A stretch of DNA of 64,000 nt from G963662675 sp963662675. Lineage in GTDB: Bacteria > Bacteroidota > Bacteroidia > Bacteroidales > Prolixibacteraceae. Every line of letters starts with the position of its first letter. Position 1 is the stretch's first letter. A program made the translations under genes and the position numbers. The stretch spans positions 62,001 through 126,000 of the forward strand of contig CAXXHP010000003.1 in the NCBI GenBank assembly GCA_963662675.2, read 5' to 3'. The notes under the pieces are model-generated. The model searched no databases. It was given only the letters and a program-made list of their open reading frames with translations, and was not told where the DNA came from. Positions 16,012-23,549 of the stretch are shown here, piece by piece.

Positions 16012-16413
16012 TTATTCGCTGCACAATTCGGTTAATACACCAAGTGTGGATTTAGGATGAAGGAATCCTATCTTTAAACCCTCAGCGCCATTACGTGAAG
16101 TTTTATCAATTAGAGTTACTCCATTTTCCTGAGCATCATTTAATGCTTCATTGACATTGTCAACGGCAAAAGCCAAGTGATGTACCCCAGGTCCCTTTTT
16201 TTCGATAAATTTCCCGATCGGTCCTTCTGGGTCAGTTGATTCCAATAATTCAATTTTAGTGTCACCAACTTTGAAAAAAGCTGTCTTAACTTTCTGATCA
16301 GCTACCTCTTCAACCGCATAGCATTTTAATCCAAGTACCTTTTCGTAATATGGGATGGCGTCGTCAAGACTTTTGACTGCTATTCCAATGTGTTCGATAT
16401 GAGATATATTCAT
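16012..16413 (-). CDS. mce: Methylmalonyl-CoA epimerase
   Basis: This 133-residue vicinal-oxygen-chelate protein has two beta-alpha-beta-beta-beta repeats and metal ligands His8 (EHIGIAV), a central His in VHHLAFAV and a C-terminal Glu in LTELCSE. It converts the (R) form of methylmalonyl-CoA from the mutase into the (S) form used by the decarboxylase. It is the first gene of the mmd operon. The mutase genes are not in this window. Confidence 0.94.
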   Translation of the reverse strand: MNISHIEHIGIAVKSLDDAIPYYEKVLGLKCYAVEEVADQKVKTAFFKVGDTKIELLESTDPEGPIGKFIEKKGPGVHHLAFAVDNVNEALNDAQENGVTLIDKTSRNGAEGLKIGFLHPKSTLGVLTELCSE

Positions 16414-16464
16414 TCTGTATAGTATTATATGAAATTGTAAAAAGTGTTCTTTCTATTTTCGGTG

Positions 16465-16499
16465 CAAAAGTATGTATGATTCAAATATTTTTAAACAAA
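16465..16499 (-). promoter_or_regulatory. Promoter of the mmd operon
   Basis: On the minus strand TACTTTTG (plus 16465-16472) matches the -7 consensus, and TTTG (plus 16496-16499) lies 23 nt upstream as a -33 element, slightly further than usual. The predicted start of transcription is about 45 nt before the mce ATG. Confidence 0.5.
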
Positions 16500-16617
16500 T
16501 AGCTCAAAAATTCGAAACTCCAAGTGTTATTTTGCAACAGATTAAATAAGAATAACCTGAATGTTGTTTTTGCTGATATAAATCAGCCAATCGTTTATTA
16601 ATTATTTAGATTCAAAA

Positions 16618-16643
16618 AAAGGCAGGACTCCCGACCTGCCTTT
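16618..16643 (-). terminator. Terminator after the CoA-transferase gene
   Basis: AAAGGCAGG (16618-16626) pairs with CCTGCCTTT (16635-16643). On the minus strand the hairpin is 6 nt past the stop at 16649 and runs into a T-rich stretch. Confidence 0.85.
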
Positions 16644-16648
16644 CTTTT

Positions 16649-17965
16649 TTATTTTGTTTGGGTTTTACTGACAAAATGGAAATGTGAGCCGAACCGCTCA
16701 AATGCTGCTTTGTCTAATTCTTCCCTATGTTGAGGATGTGCTATGGATATCAATAATTTTGCACGTTCCTGTAATGTCTTTCCGTATAAGTTTACTGCAC
16801 CAAATTCAGTTACTACCCAATGCATATTTGAGCGAGTACTAACAACTCCAGATCCAGGGATAAGGATAGGTGATATTTTTGAAACACCCTTCCCAGTAAC
16901 AGAAGGAAGTGCAATAATAGGTTTTCCTCCTTTTGAATGGCCTGCTCCACGAATAAAATCAATTTGTCCACCTACACCTGAATAATGTTTTGTGCCAATT
17001 GAATCAGCACAAACCTGGCCAGTAAGGTCAATTGCCAACGCTGAATTAATCGCAGTCACTTTATCATTCTGTCTTACAATATGCACGTTGTTTGTGTGAG
17101 CAACATCCATCATCGCAACCATCGGATTGTCATCAATAAAGTCATAAAGTGCTTTTGTTCCCATTAGGAATGAAGCAACCATTTTACCTTTATCAATAGC
17201 TTTGTGTTTTCCGGTTACAACTCCTTTTTCTACCAATGGTAAAATACCATCAGCAAACATTTCTGTATGTACACCTAAGTCTTTATGGTTTCCTAGTTGA
17301 GCAAGTACAGCATTTGGAATTCCACCAATGCCCATTTGTAAACAGGCACCATCTTCAACCAATTCAGCAACGTTTTTGCCGATTTGTACATCTGTTTCAG
17401 TTAGAATTCCCATGTCATGAGCATACAATTGAATGTCATCTTCAACAAAAATGTCAATGTCATCAATGCTGATCATAGCATCTCCCCATGCACGTGGTAC
17501 GTTAGGGTTTACAGCTGCAATTACTACATCAGCACATTCAATAGCTGCTAAGGTTGCATCAACTGAAGTGCCAAGAGAAACAAATCCATGCTTATCCGGT
17601 ACGGAACACATGATCATTGCCACATTAACATTAAGATAGCCTTCGCGAATGAGTTTTTGTGTTTCGCTTAAGAATACTGGAATATAGTCAGCATATCCGG
17701 CTTGTGTTTGTTTACGTAGGTTACCTCCCACAAAAAACTGTTCTGAAATAAAAATTCCTTCAAATTCAGGATCAGCATAATCAACTTTGCCTTCAATGTG
17801 GATGTGTTGAATTTTTACATCAAAAAGTTCTCCGTTTCGACCTCTTTCTACCATTGGCTTAATCAAAGTGTGCGGAGTTACAGCAACACTGCTCAAATGG
17901 ACTCTGTCTCCGGTTTTAATAACTTTGACTGCTTCTTCAGGGGTAACGTATTTAATTTGTTTCAT
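16649..17965 (-). CDS. Acetyl-CoA hydrolase/transferase family CoA-transferase
   Basis: The 438-residue protein belongs to the family of 4-hydroxybutyrate, butyrate and propionate:acetate CoA-transferases. GIGGIPNAV is at about 213-221, HTEMFADG (Glu235, close to the catalytic Glu238 of the clostridial 4-hydroxybutyrate enzyme) follows, and the late GVGGQIDF segment is typical. It exchanges CoA between an acyl-CoA and a free acid, for example propionyl-CoA or succinyl-CoA with acetate. Next to the mmd operon it may release propionate while conserving the thioester; the exact acyl partners are inferred. It is transcribed on its own with a terminator. Confidence 0.87.
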   Translation of the reverse strand: MKQIKYVTPEEAVKVIKTGDRVHLSSVAVTPHTLIKPMVERGRNGELFDVKIQHIHIEGKVDYADPEFEGIFISEQFFVGGNLRKQTQAGYADYIPVFLSETQKLIREGYLNVNVAMIMCSVPDKHGFVSLGTSVDATLAAIECADVVIAAVNPNVPRAWGDAMISIDDIDIFVEDDIQLYAHDMGILTETDVQIGKNVAELVEDGACLQMGIGGIPNAVLAQLGNHKDLGVHTEMFADGILPLVEKGVVTGKHKAIDKGKMVASFLMGTKALYDFIDDNPMVAMMDVAHTNNVHIVRQNDKVTAINSALAIDLTGQVCADSIGTKHYSGVGGQIDFIRGAGHSKGGKPIIALPSVTGKGVSKISPILIPGSGVVSTRSNMHWVVTEFGAVNLYGKTLQERAKLLISIAHPQHREELDKAAFERFGSHFHFVSKTQTK

Positions 17966-18005
17966 AATTGTGAATTAGAATATATTGCGCTCTGGAAATT
18001 TGCGG

Positions 18006-18013
18006 CAAATATA
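18006..18013 (-). promoter_or_regulatory. -7 element before the CoA-transferase gene
   Basis: On the minus strand TATATTTG matches TAnnTTTG exactly and lies 40 nt before the ATG at 17965. No matching -33 TTG is seen at 18-23 nt. Confidence 0.4.
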
Positions 18014-18154
18014 AATATTATAAACTCAACAGATGTGAAGAATAAGTTATTTAAAAGTGATTGGCGTAAAACAGGGGGGTATCTAAACTTAATGTTAAGA
18101 ATAGGGGAGGAGTACTCTTATTTTTCAGGTAAAAAGGGTGAGAGTTAGCACATT

Positions 18155-18180
18155 GTACATATGTAGATGCGTACATATGT
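18155..18180. repeat. Two direct copies of GTACATATGT
   Basis: GTACATATGT occurs at 18155-18164 and again at 18171-18180, 16 bp start to start. Each copy is itself nearly palindromic. They lie between the stop of elbB and the promoter region of the CoA-transferase gene and may be a regulator binding pair; no regulator is evident. Confidence 0.5.
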
Positions 18181-18192
18181 CCGTGTTTGTTT

Positions 18193-18852
18193 CTAACTCA
18201 TCTTTAAAATTGTTTTTACAATATTTTCTGCTCCATCTGAAATTTGGTCAAGTGTTGCATCAAGCATATAGCATGGGGTTGTAGCAATTTTATGTTTTGA
18301 GTCGACAACAATTTCTCCATGAGTGGTAATTTTGTGTTTTCCTCCCATTTTTTCGATAGCGTTTGCCGTTTCTTTATCTTGTCCAATTGTAACTTCAATA
18401 TTCCCAAGTATCTTGGTAATTATAGCTGGAGCAATGCATAATGCGCCAATTGGCTTGCCTGCTTTGACTGTTTCTTTTACAGCGTTTTCTACATCCGGAT
18501 CTACGGTACAATCCGATCCATCAAATGCAAATGTGCTTAGGTTTTTGGCTGCTCCAAATCCACCAGGAAAAATTAGAGCGTCATAATTGTTCGCGTCATA
18601 CTCTTTTAGGTCTTGAATTTCTCCACGAGCAATTCTAGCTGACTCAACCAATACATTTCGTGTTTCGTTCATTACCTTGCCTGTTAGATGATTGATGACA
18701 TGAGCTTGCTCTACATTGGGGGCAAAAATTTCATATTGTGCACCAGCTCTTGCAATAGCAAGTAACGTTAACGTTGCTTCGTGAATTTCTGTTCCATCGT
18801 AAACACCGCAGCCTGATAATACAACAGCAATTTTCTTTTTTGTTGACATCAT
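18193..18852 (-). CDS. elbB: ElbB family glyoxalase/DJ-1-like protein
   Basis: The 219-residue protein matches ElbB (isoprenoid biosynthesis protein with amidotransferase-like domain). It opens with KKIAVVLSGCGVYDGTEIHEA, has FPGGFGAAKNL in the middle and the nucleophile elbow GALCIAPAII with its Cys. Escherichia coli ElbB shows weak glyoxalase activity, and a link to isoprenoid synthesis is suggested but not proven. It is cytoplasmic and stands alone. Confidence 0.92.
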   Translation of the reverse strand: MMSTKKKIAVVLSGCGVYDGTEIHEATLTLLAIARAGAQYEIFAPNVEQAHVINHLTGKVMNETRNVLVESARIARGEIQDLKEYDANNYDALIFPGGFGAAKNLSTFAFDGSDCTVDPDVENAVKETVKAGKPIGALCIAPAIITKILGNIEVTIGQDKETANAIEKMGGKHKITTHGEIVVDSKHKIATTPCYMLDATLDQISDGAENIVKTILKMS

Positions 18853-18916
18853 TTCAATTTTTGGAATTTAAAATTAAAGATTTTCAGTGATCTCTAAAAA
18901 TGATTTTCTATGTGGG

Positions 18917-19834
18917 TTAACCGATGTCGTCTAGATTATAAGGAGTTTCCTGATATACATAGTAATTCAGCCAATTATTGAAAAGTAAGTTTGCTGCAGA
19001 TCGCCATCTTAATACAGGCTTGTTGTCAGGGTTATTTTCAGGGAAATAGTTATCTGGAATATTTACCGGCAAATTTTTTGCAGCATCACGTCGGTATTCC
19101 ATATTGAGTGTTTCTCGCGAATATTCAGCATGACCAGTTATAAATATCTGTCTTCCATTACGTCCCAATACCATGTTGACACCAGACTCTTCGGATGATG
19201 AAATAATTTCAAGCCCCTGAACCTTCTCTATATCTTTAGCCTTAATTTCTGTATGTCGTGAATGTGGTACATAGTATTCATCATCAAATCCCCTAAAAAT
19301 AGGGATTTTATTATCCGAGACCTGATGTTTGAAAACGCCAAACATTTTTTGATTGAGAGAGTATTTCGGAATTCCGTAAAAATGGAAAAGTGCTGCCTGT
19401 GATGCCCAACATATAAAGAATGAGGATGTTACATGATGAGTTGACCAGTCCAGTATCTCTTTCATCTCATCCCAGTAAGTCACTTTTTCAAAAGGAAGGT
19501 GCTCAACCGGAGCTCCGGTGATAATCATGCCGTCATATTTCTTATCCTTTATTTCATCGAAAGTCTTATAAAAGGTCTTCATGTGTTCAGCCGGCGTGTT
19601 CTTATGTTCGTGATCTTTAATTTTCAGGAAATCAATTTTAATCTGTAGAGGTGAGTTTGATAAAACCCGGAGTAAATCTGTTTCCGTTGTGATTTTTAGT
19701 GGCATCAGATTAAGTATCACAATTTTTAATGGACGAATATCCTGATGGGCAGCCCGGGTTTCGTCAATGACAAAAATATTCTCCTTCAATAGCAGATCAA
19801 TTGCAGGTAGCTTATCTGGAATATTTAGTGGCAT
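18917..19834 (-). CDS. metA: Homoserine O-acetyltransferase (MetA family)
   Basis: I start at ATG 19834 (MPLNIPDKLPAID), the standard MetA start, giving 305 residues; the longer frame reads into the upstream hairpin. Catalytic Cys142 (FICWASQ), His235 and Glu237 (TGHAE) are at the canonical positions. Residue 111 is Glu (TGAPVEHLPF), where E. coli MetA has Gly; Glu111 is known to make MetA use acetyl-CoA instead of succinyl-CoA. The product O-acetylhomoserine is the substrate of MetY encoded 60 nt upstream, which fits. It is the second gene of the metY-metA operon. Confidence 0.95.
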   Translation of the reverse strand: MPLNIPDKLPAIDLLLKENIFVIDETRAAHQDIRPLKIVILNLMPLKITTETDLLRVLSNSPLQIKIDFLKIKDHEHKNTPAEHMKTFYKTFDEIKDKKYDGMIITGAPVEHLPFEKVTYWDEMKEILDWSTHHVTSSFFICWASQAALFHFYGIPKYSLNQKMFGVFKHQVSDNKIPIFRGFDDEYYVPHSRHTEIKAKDIEKVQGLEIISSSEESGVNMVLGRNGRQIFITGHAEYSRETLNMEYRRDAAKNLPVNIPDNYFPENNPDNKPVLRWRSAANLLFNNWLNYYVYQETPYNLDDIG

Positions 19835-19858
19835 ATTTTCTAATTTTATTATTATAGT

Positions 19859-19883
19859 ATCCCGGATGCAGAGCATCCGGGAT
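19859..19883 (-). other. Stem-loop between metY and metA
   Basis: An 11-bp GC-rich stem, ATCCCGGATGC at 19859-19869 with its complement at 19873-19883, has a 3-nt loop. It is not followed by a U-tract on the minus strand, so it looks like an intercistronic processing or stability element rather than a full terminator. Confidence 0.6.
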
Positions 19884-19894
19884 TGTCTGTTAAG

Positions 19895-21199
19895 TTAACC
19901 AATCTTGGTTAGGGCTTGTTCAAAATCAGCAATAATATCATCAATGTGTTCTAATCCAACAGAAACCCGAAGTTGGGCAGGATAAACGCCTCCTGCGATT
20001 TGTGCTTCTTCTGATAATTGCTGATGCGTTGTTGCTGCAGGTTGAATAATTAGTGTTTTTGCATCGCCAACATTAGCTAGATGACTCACTAGTTCAAGCG
20101 TGTTCACCACTTGTTTTGCTTCTTCAATTCCTCCTTTAACAATAAATGACAACATGCTCCCGGGACCTTTCGGGAAATATTTTTTTCCTAGTTCATAGGA
20201 TTCACTACTTTTTAATCCCGGATAGTTTACGCTTTCAACTTTAGGATGTTTCTCCAGCCATTCAGCCAATTTTTGCGCATTCTCAACATGCCTGTCCATG
20301 CGCAAAGATAGTGTTTCAAGTCCTTGCAGCAAGAGGAAAGAGTTAAATGGGCTAATGGCAGGGCCAAAATCACGAAGACCTTCCACGCGCGCTTTAATTA
20401 TGAAGCCAATGTTTCCAAATGGGCTGTCGAAGTTAAATACATCCCAGAATTTTAGTCCGTGATAACCGTCAGATGGTTCGGTAAAACCGGGGAATTTGCC
20501 ATTGCCCCAATTGTATTTCCCGGCATCGACAATTACTCCTCCAATACTTGTTCCGTGCCCTCCAATCCATTTTGTTGCCGACTCTACAATGATATCTGCT
20601 CCATGCTCAATAGGGCGGAACAGGTAGCCACCACCGGCGAATGTGTTGTCAACAATAAAAGGGATGTCGTATTTTTTTGCCAAGGCTGCAATCGCATCAA
20701 AATCAGGAATAACAAAACCCGGATTACCGATTGTTTCCAGATAAATGGCTTTTGTTTTTTCGTCAATCAACTTTTCAAAAGACTCCGGTTTTAAATCGTC
20801 TGCCAGACGAGCTTCAATTCCTTGTCTTTTAAAAGAAACGGTAAATTGATTGTAAGAACCACCATATAAATAGGGTGAGCTCACAAAATTGTCACCTTGT
20901 TCCAGCAGTGTGTTAAAAACCAGAAACTGAGCTGCATGTCCGGAGGCTACAGCTAACGCAGCAACTCCTCCTTCAAGTGCTGCAATGCGCTGTTCAAAAA
21001 CGTCTGAAGTCGGATTCATGATACGGGTGTAAATATTGCCGAACTCTTTCAACGCAAATAAATTGGCGGCATGGTCAGCGTCATTAAAAACATACGAACT
21101 GGTTTGGTAAATTGGTACAGCACGTGAGCCTGTTGTTGGATCCGGCTGTTGACCTGCATGAAGCTGCAATGTCTCGAAATTTAAATTTTTAGTAGTCAT
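19895..21199 (-). CDS. metY: O-acetylhomoserine sulfhydrylase
   Basis: This 434-residue PLP enzyme of the Cys/Met metabolism family makes homocysteine from O-acetylhomoserine and sulfide. The PLP lysine is Lys210 in SATKWIGGHGTSIGG, preceded by FIVDNTFAGGG. The 430-residue length and the insertion that includes WGNGKFPGFTEPSDGYHG favour MetY over MetB or MetC. Downstream metA supplies the substrate. Transcription probably begins near 21577 and includes a Met-rich leader ORF, which implies regulation by methionine supply. Confidence 0.95.
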   Translation of the reverse strand: MTTKNLNFETLQLHAGQQPDPTTGSRAVPIYQTSSYVFNDADHAANLFALKEFGNIYTRIMNPTSDVFEQRIAALEGGVAALAVASGHAAQFLVFNTLLEQGDNFVSSPYLYGGSYNQFTVSFKRQGIEARLADDLKPESFEKLIDEKTKAIYLETIGNPGFVIPDFDAIAALAKKYDIPFIVDNTFAGGGYLFRPIEHGADIIVESATKWIGGHGTSIGGVIVDAGKYNWGNGKFPGFTEPSDGYHGLKFWDVFNFDSPFGNIGFIIKARVEGLRDFGPAISPFNSFLLLQGLETLSLRMDRHVENAQKLAEWLEKHPKVESVNYPGLKSSESYELGKKYFPKGPGSMLSFIVKGGIEEAKQVVNTLELVSHLANVGDAKTLIIQPAATTHQQLSEEAQIAGGVYPAQLRVSVGLEHIDDIIADFEQALTKIG

Positions 21200-21429
21200 A
21201 CTTTTGTGGAGTTATGTTGATGAATATTTCTAAGTGTTTTATGTGTGTTGGTATTTCCAGATTTCAAATTTGAATACATCTTTTCATATTGATAAAAATC
21301 AGGTTATTCAAAGTTGGAATAACATCTTATTCTGAAAAATGTTTCTGCTATTACACAGTAAAAAAGCTGTGTGTAGCCGATAATTTGAGATGATAAAAAC
21401 GCAGGAAATTTAATTCTGGAATTTTTGCA

Positions 21430-21469
21430 AGCCTTCAACCAATATTACGATGAATACCGAGAGAAGGCT
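21430..21469 (-). other. Hairpin overlapping the leader stop codon
   Basis: In the minus-strand RNA, AGCCTTC (plus 21463-21469) pairs with GAAGGCT (plus 21430-21436) over a 26-nt loop, and the outer GCA/TGC can extend it with a small bulge. The leader stop codon (21468-21470) lies in the 5' arm, so ribosome position on the leader would control folding. No U-tract follows. Confidence 0.5.
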
Positions 21470-21563
21470 ATTGCATATACATAGACATGGATGACATAGC
21501 AACAACAGCACAACTCATGGATTGAGTTGTATTTTCAAGAATATATGTTTTGCTGTTACTCAT
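21468..21563 (-). CDS. Methionine-rich leader peptide of the metY-metA operon
   Basis: A 31-codon ORF begins with ATG at 21563 and ends with TAG at 21468-21470. It reads MSNSKTYILENTTQSMSC, then AVVAMSSMSMYMQ; six of its 31 residues are Met, and four fall in the last nine codons (positions 23, 26, 28 and 30). It begins about 14 nt after the predicted transcription start and is followed at once by a hairpin that includes its stop codon. A second hairpin lies within it at 21510-21530. This is the expected layout for a leader that senses charged tRNA-Met before genes for methionine synthesis. Translation is not proven. Confidence 0.7.
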   Translation of the reverse strand: MSNSKTYILENTTQSMSCAVVAMSSMSMYMQ

Positions 21564-21583
21564 ATTGTTGTTTTATCCTACTG

Positions 21584-21613
21584 CAAAACTAGGAAATGTT
21601 TTTTAAAAAACAA
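21584..21613 (-). promoter_or_regulatory. Promoter of the metY-metA leader transcript
   Basis: On the minus strand TAGTTTTG (plus 21584-21591) is an exact -7 match, and TTG (plus 21611-21613) lies 19 nt upstream, the preferred Bacteroidota spacing. The predicted transcript starts near 21577, giving a 5' region of about 378 nt before metY. Confidence 0.7.
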
Positions 21614-21666
21614 CACCGTGGAATGAAAGTTTAAATAATTGTATCCTTTAAAGCAAAATAACAGTA

Positions 21667-22383
21667 TTATTTCTCAAGTAAATCACGGATAACCACAGAA
21701 GAACAGAAGCATCCAAAGATTGGTGGCATGTATGAGATGGTTCCTACGGTTGATTTCTTGTTCTGCCCTTCTTCAATTCTAACGGTATTTTTCTCAACAT
21801 CTTCTGGCGAAAAAACTACTTTTACTCCTTCCCGAATATCCAATTTATGAAGTCTTTTGCGGAGCATTTTTGCCAGCTTGCAGTTGAACGATTTTGAGAT
21901 GTCGCTAATTTGCACGAGTGAGGGGTTGAGTTTCCCTCCTGAACCCATTGAACTGACAATTGGTAAGCTTAGTTTTATGCTGTGGTGAATAAGAAGAACT
22001 TTTGGAGAAAGGGTGTCAATCGCATCAATGACATAGTTATACCTCGTTTTTTCAACAATTTCAATTAGACGTTCGTCATTGAGGTATTCGTTAATCACAT
22101 GTAATTTAATTGAAGGATTGATGTCTATAAACCGCTCAGCCATGATTTCAGATTTTGGCCTGTCTTCGTTGCTGATTAGTGCCGGTAGTTGCCGGTTGCG
22201 ATTTGTTTTTTCGACTACATCGCCATCAACAATGGTCATCTCTCCAATTCCTGCTCGGCAAAGTTGTTCTGCGGCATAGGCACCAACGCCGCCAAGTCCC
22301 ACGACTAAAACGTGAGATTTCTTCAATTTTTCTATTCCTTCATCACCCAACAATAAATTTGTCCGCTCAAGCCAATCTTTCAT
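21667..22383 (-). CDS. tcdA: tRNA threonylcarbamoyladenosine dehydratase
   Basis: The 238-residue ThiF/E1-like protein has the ATP-binding GLGGVGAYAAEQL loop (about 29-41), the DGDVVEKTNRNRQ segment that binds the adenylate, and IDTLSPKVLLI downstream, as in TcdA (CsdL). It cyclises t6A37 to ct6A in tRNAs that read ANN codons, using ATP. It overlaps the TatD gene by 4 nt (ATGA), so the two are translationally coupled. Confidence 0.93.
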   Translation of the reverse strand: MKDWLERTNLLLGDEGIEKLKKSHVLVVGLGGVGAYAAEQLCRAGIGEMTIVDGDVVEKTNRNRQLPALISNEDRPKSEIMAERFIDINPSIKLHVINEYLNDERLIEIVEKTRYNYVIDAIDTLSPKVLLIHHSIKLSLPIVSSMGSGGKLNPSLVQISDISKSFNCKLAKMLRKRLHKLDIREGVKVVFSPEDVEKNTVRIEEGQNKKSTVGTISYMPPIFGCFCSSVVIRDLLEK

Positions 22384-23033
22384 TTTTTAAATACACGTTG
22401 AAAGTTTTGTAATATAATAGATTGAAGCTTTTCAGGCTTTAATCCTAAAATTGAAGCGGCAAAAATATAAATACTTTCAATACTTTCCGTGCTTTCGTCA
22501 GTTTCAAAAAACAGTTGATTGATGGGGACTTGCTGCAGGGCCAGATTTAGTTTCTCCTGATTCTTTAGTAGTGAAGCACCAAATGAGAAAAAAAAGTTCT
22601 GATTGACTAGTTGCTTTGTTGTTTCTATATTTCCGTTGTACCCATGCAAAATCCAGGGGATGGGGGCTTTTCTTTCTTTTTTTATCTGCATTAAGTCGGC
22701 ATAGCTGCGCACGGCATGAATAATAAGCGGTAGCCCATGTTTTTCAGCGATTTCAATTTGCTTTAAGAAAATAGGAAGTTGGGTGTCAATACCGGTTTCG
22801 ATTGACCGGTCTATACCACATTCACCAATAGCAAGTACTTGGGGGAGTGCTGTCATATTCTCAATCAGTTCAAGGTATTTACTTTCGTTATTATCCATTG
22901 CGTCCCATGGATGAATGCCAATGGAGTATAATTGTCCCGGGGTGGCTTGAAAATGCAGCTGTATTGTGTGGTTGACTAGTCCTAGTTGGTTCCCCGCCAG
23001 TTTTATATGTGTATGTAAGTTTATAATGTTCAT
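22380..23033 (-). CDS. TatD family hydrolase
   Basis: The 217-residue metal-dependent hydrolase starts with the HxH motif (NLHTHIKL, His7 and His9), has a central Glu in AIGECGIDR, then LIIHAVRSY and a late ETDESTES segment, matching the TIM-barrel TatD fold. TatD proteins are 3'-5' nucleases; roles in DNA repair and in tRNA proofreading have been reported for members. It is shorter than typical TatD proteins (about 260 aa). It sits between the ThrRS editing-domain gene (adjacent, 0 nt gap) and tcdA. Confidence 0.9.
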   Translation of the reverse strand: MNIINLHTHIKLAGNQLGLVNHTIQLHFQATPGQLYSIGIHPWDAMDNNESKYLELIENMTALPQVLAIGECGIDRSIETGIDTQLPIFLKQIEIAEKHGLPLIIHAVRSYADLMQIKKERKAPIPWILHGYNGNIETTKQLVNQNFFFSFGASLLKNQEKLNLALQQVPINQLFFETDESTESIESIYIFAASILGLKPEKLQSIILQNFQRVFKK

Positions 23034-23447
23034 TTATAGATCAGCCCAAATACGAGCCAATGAAAAACCAGGCGCGTCAATTTTTAAATCTAAAAAATAA
23101 CCAAATGGTGTTTGATCTGCTTTGAAATCGGCATTGTGTAATCTCTTTTCTGCCAAATCAAATAGCTCTCTTGTATATGTAACAGAAGCTTTGGATTCTG
23201 ATAAATGGGCAAAAGAATGCAAAATAACTTTTTTCGTATTGTTTTTCCGTGCTGTCCATTTAAGGTGATTTACTAGTTTTTTTTCACGGCTTGAAACACT
23301 TTTTAGTTCATCTTTTTCTTCAACTTGAACAAAAGCCAGAATCGAATTCGTAAAACGGGATCCTTCTGTAGTTTCATCGGCTGTTTCCAGATTTTTTTGA
23401 GCTGGTTGGTAGCTGAATTCATTGACATAAATGACGAGAACCTTCAT
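23034..23447 (-). CDS. Stand-alone archaeal-type threonyl-tRNA synthetase editing domain
   Basis: With the start at ATG 23447 the protein is 137 residues. It matches the N-terminal editing domain of archaeal ThrRS (Pfam tRNA-Thr_ED, a D-aminoacyl-tRNA deacylase fold): the opening MKVLVIYVNEFSY, the conserved HSFAHLSESKAS core, and TPFGYFLDLKIDAPG near the end. In archaea this domain removes Ser mischarged onto tRNA-Thr. Here there is no catalytic or anticodon-binding ThrRS part, so it would act in trans. It is the first gene of a tight operon with tatD and tcdA. Confidence 0.85.
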   Translation of the reverse strand: MKVLVIYVNEFSYQPAQKNLETADETTEGSRFTNSILAFVQVEEKDELKSVSSREKKLVNHLKWTARKNNTKKVILHSFAHLSESKASVTYTRELFDLAEKRLHNADFKADQTPFGYFLDLKIDAPGFSLARIWADL

Positions 23448-23549
23448 TGTATTTCTTTTTTCAATCATTAAACGCTTAGAAATTCAAATTATAAAAATTT
23501 TAGATGAATGGTATGTTATTTTCTCTATTTTTGAGTTATTCATTAAAGT

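Noticed and set aside
17798..18148. 116-aa plus-strand ORF
   Set aside because: It overlaps the start of the CoA-transferase gene antisense and extends through its upstream region; the translation is low-complexity and has no motif.
21310..21400. Intrinsic terminator in the metY leader
   Set aside because: A hairpin with ACACAG/CTGTGT arms exists, but its T run is in the loop rather than after the stem, so it is not an intrinsic terminator.
21200..21467. SAM riboswitch before metY
   Set aside because: I looked for SAM-I or SAM-II core elements and found none; the Met-rich leader explains the long 5' region better.
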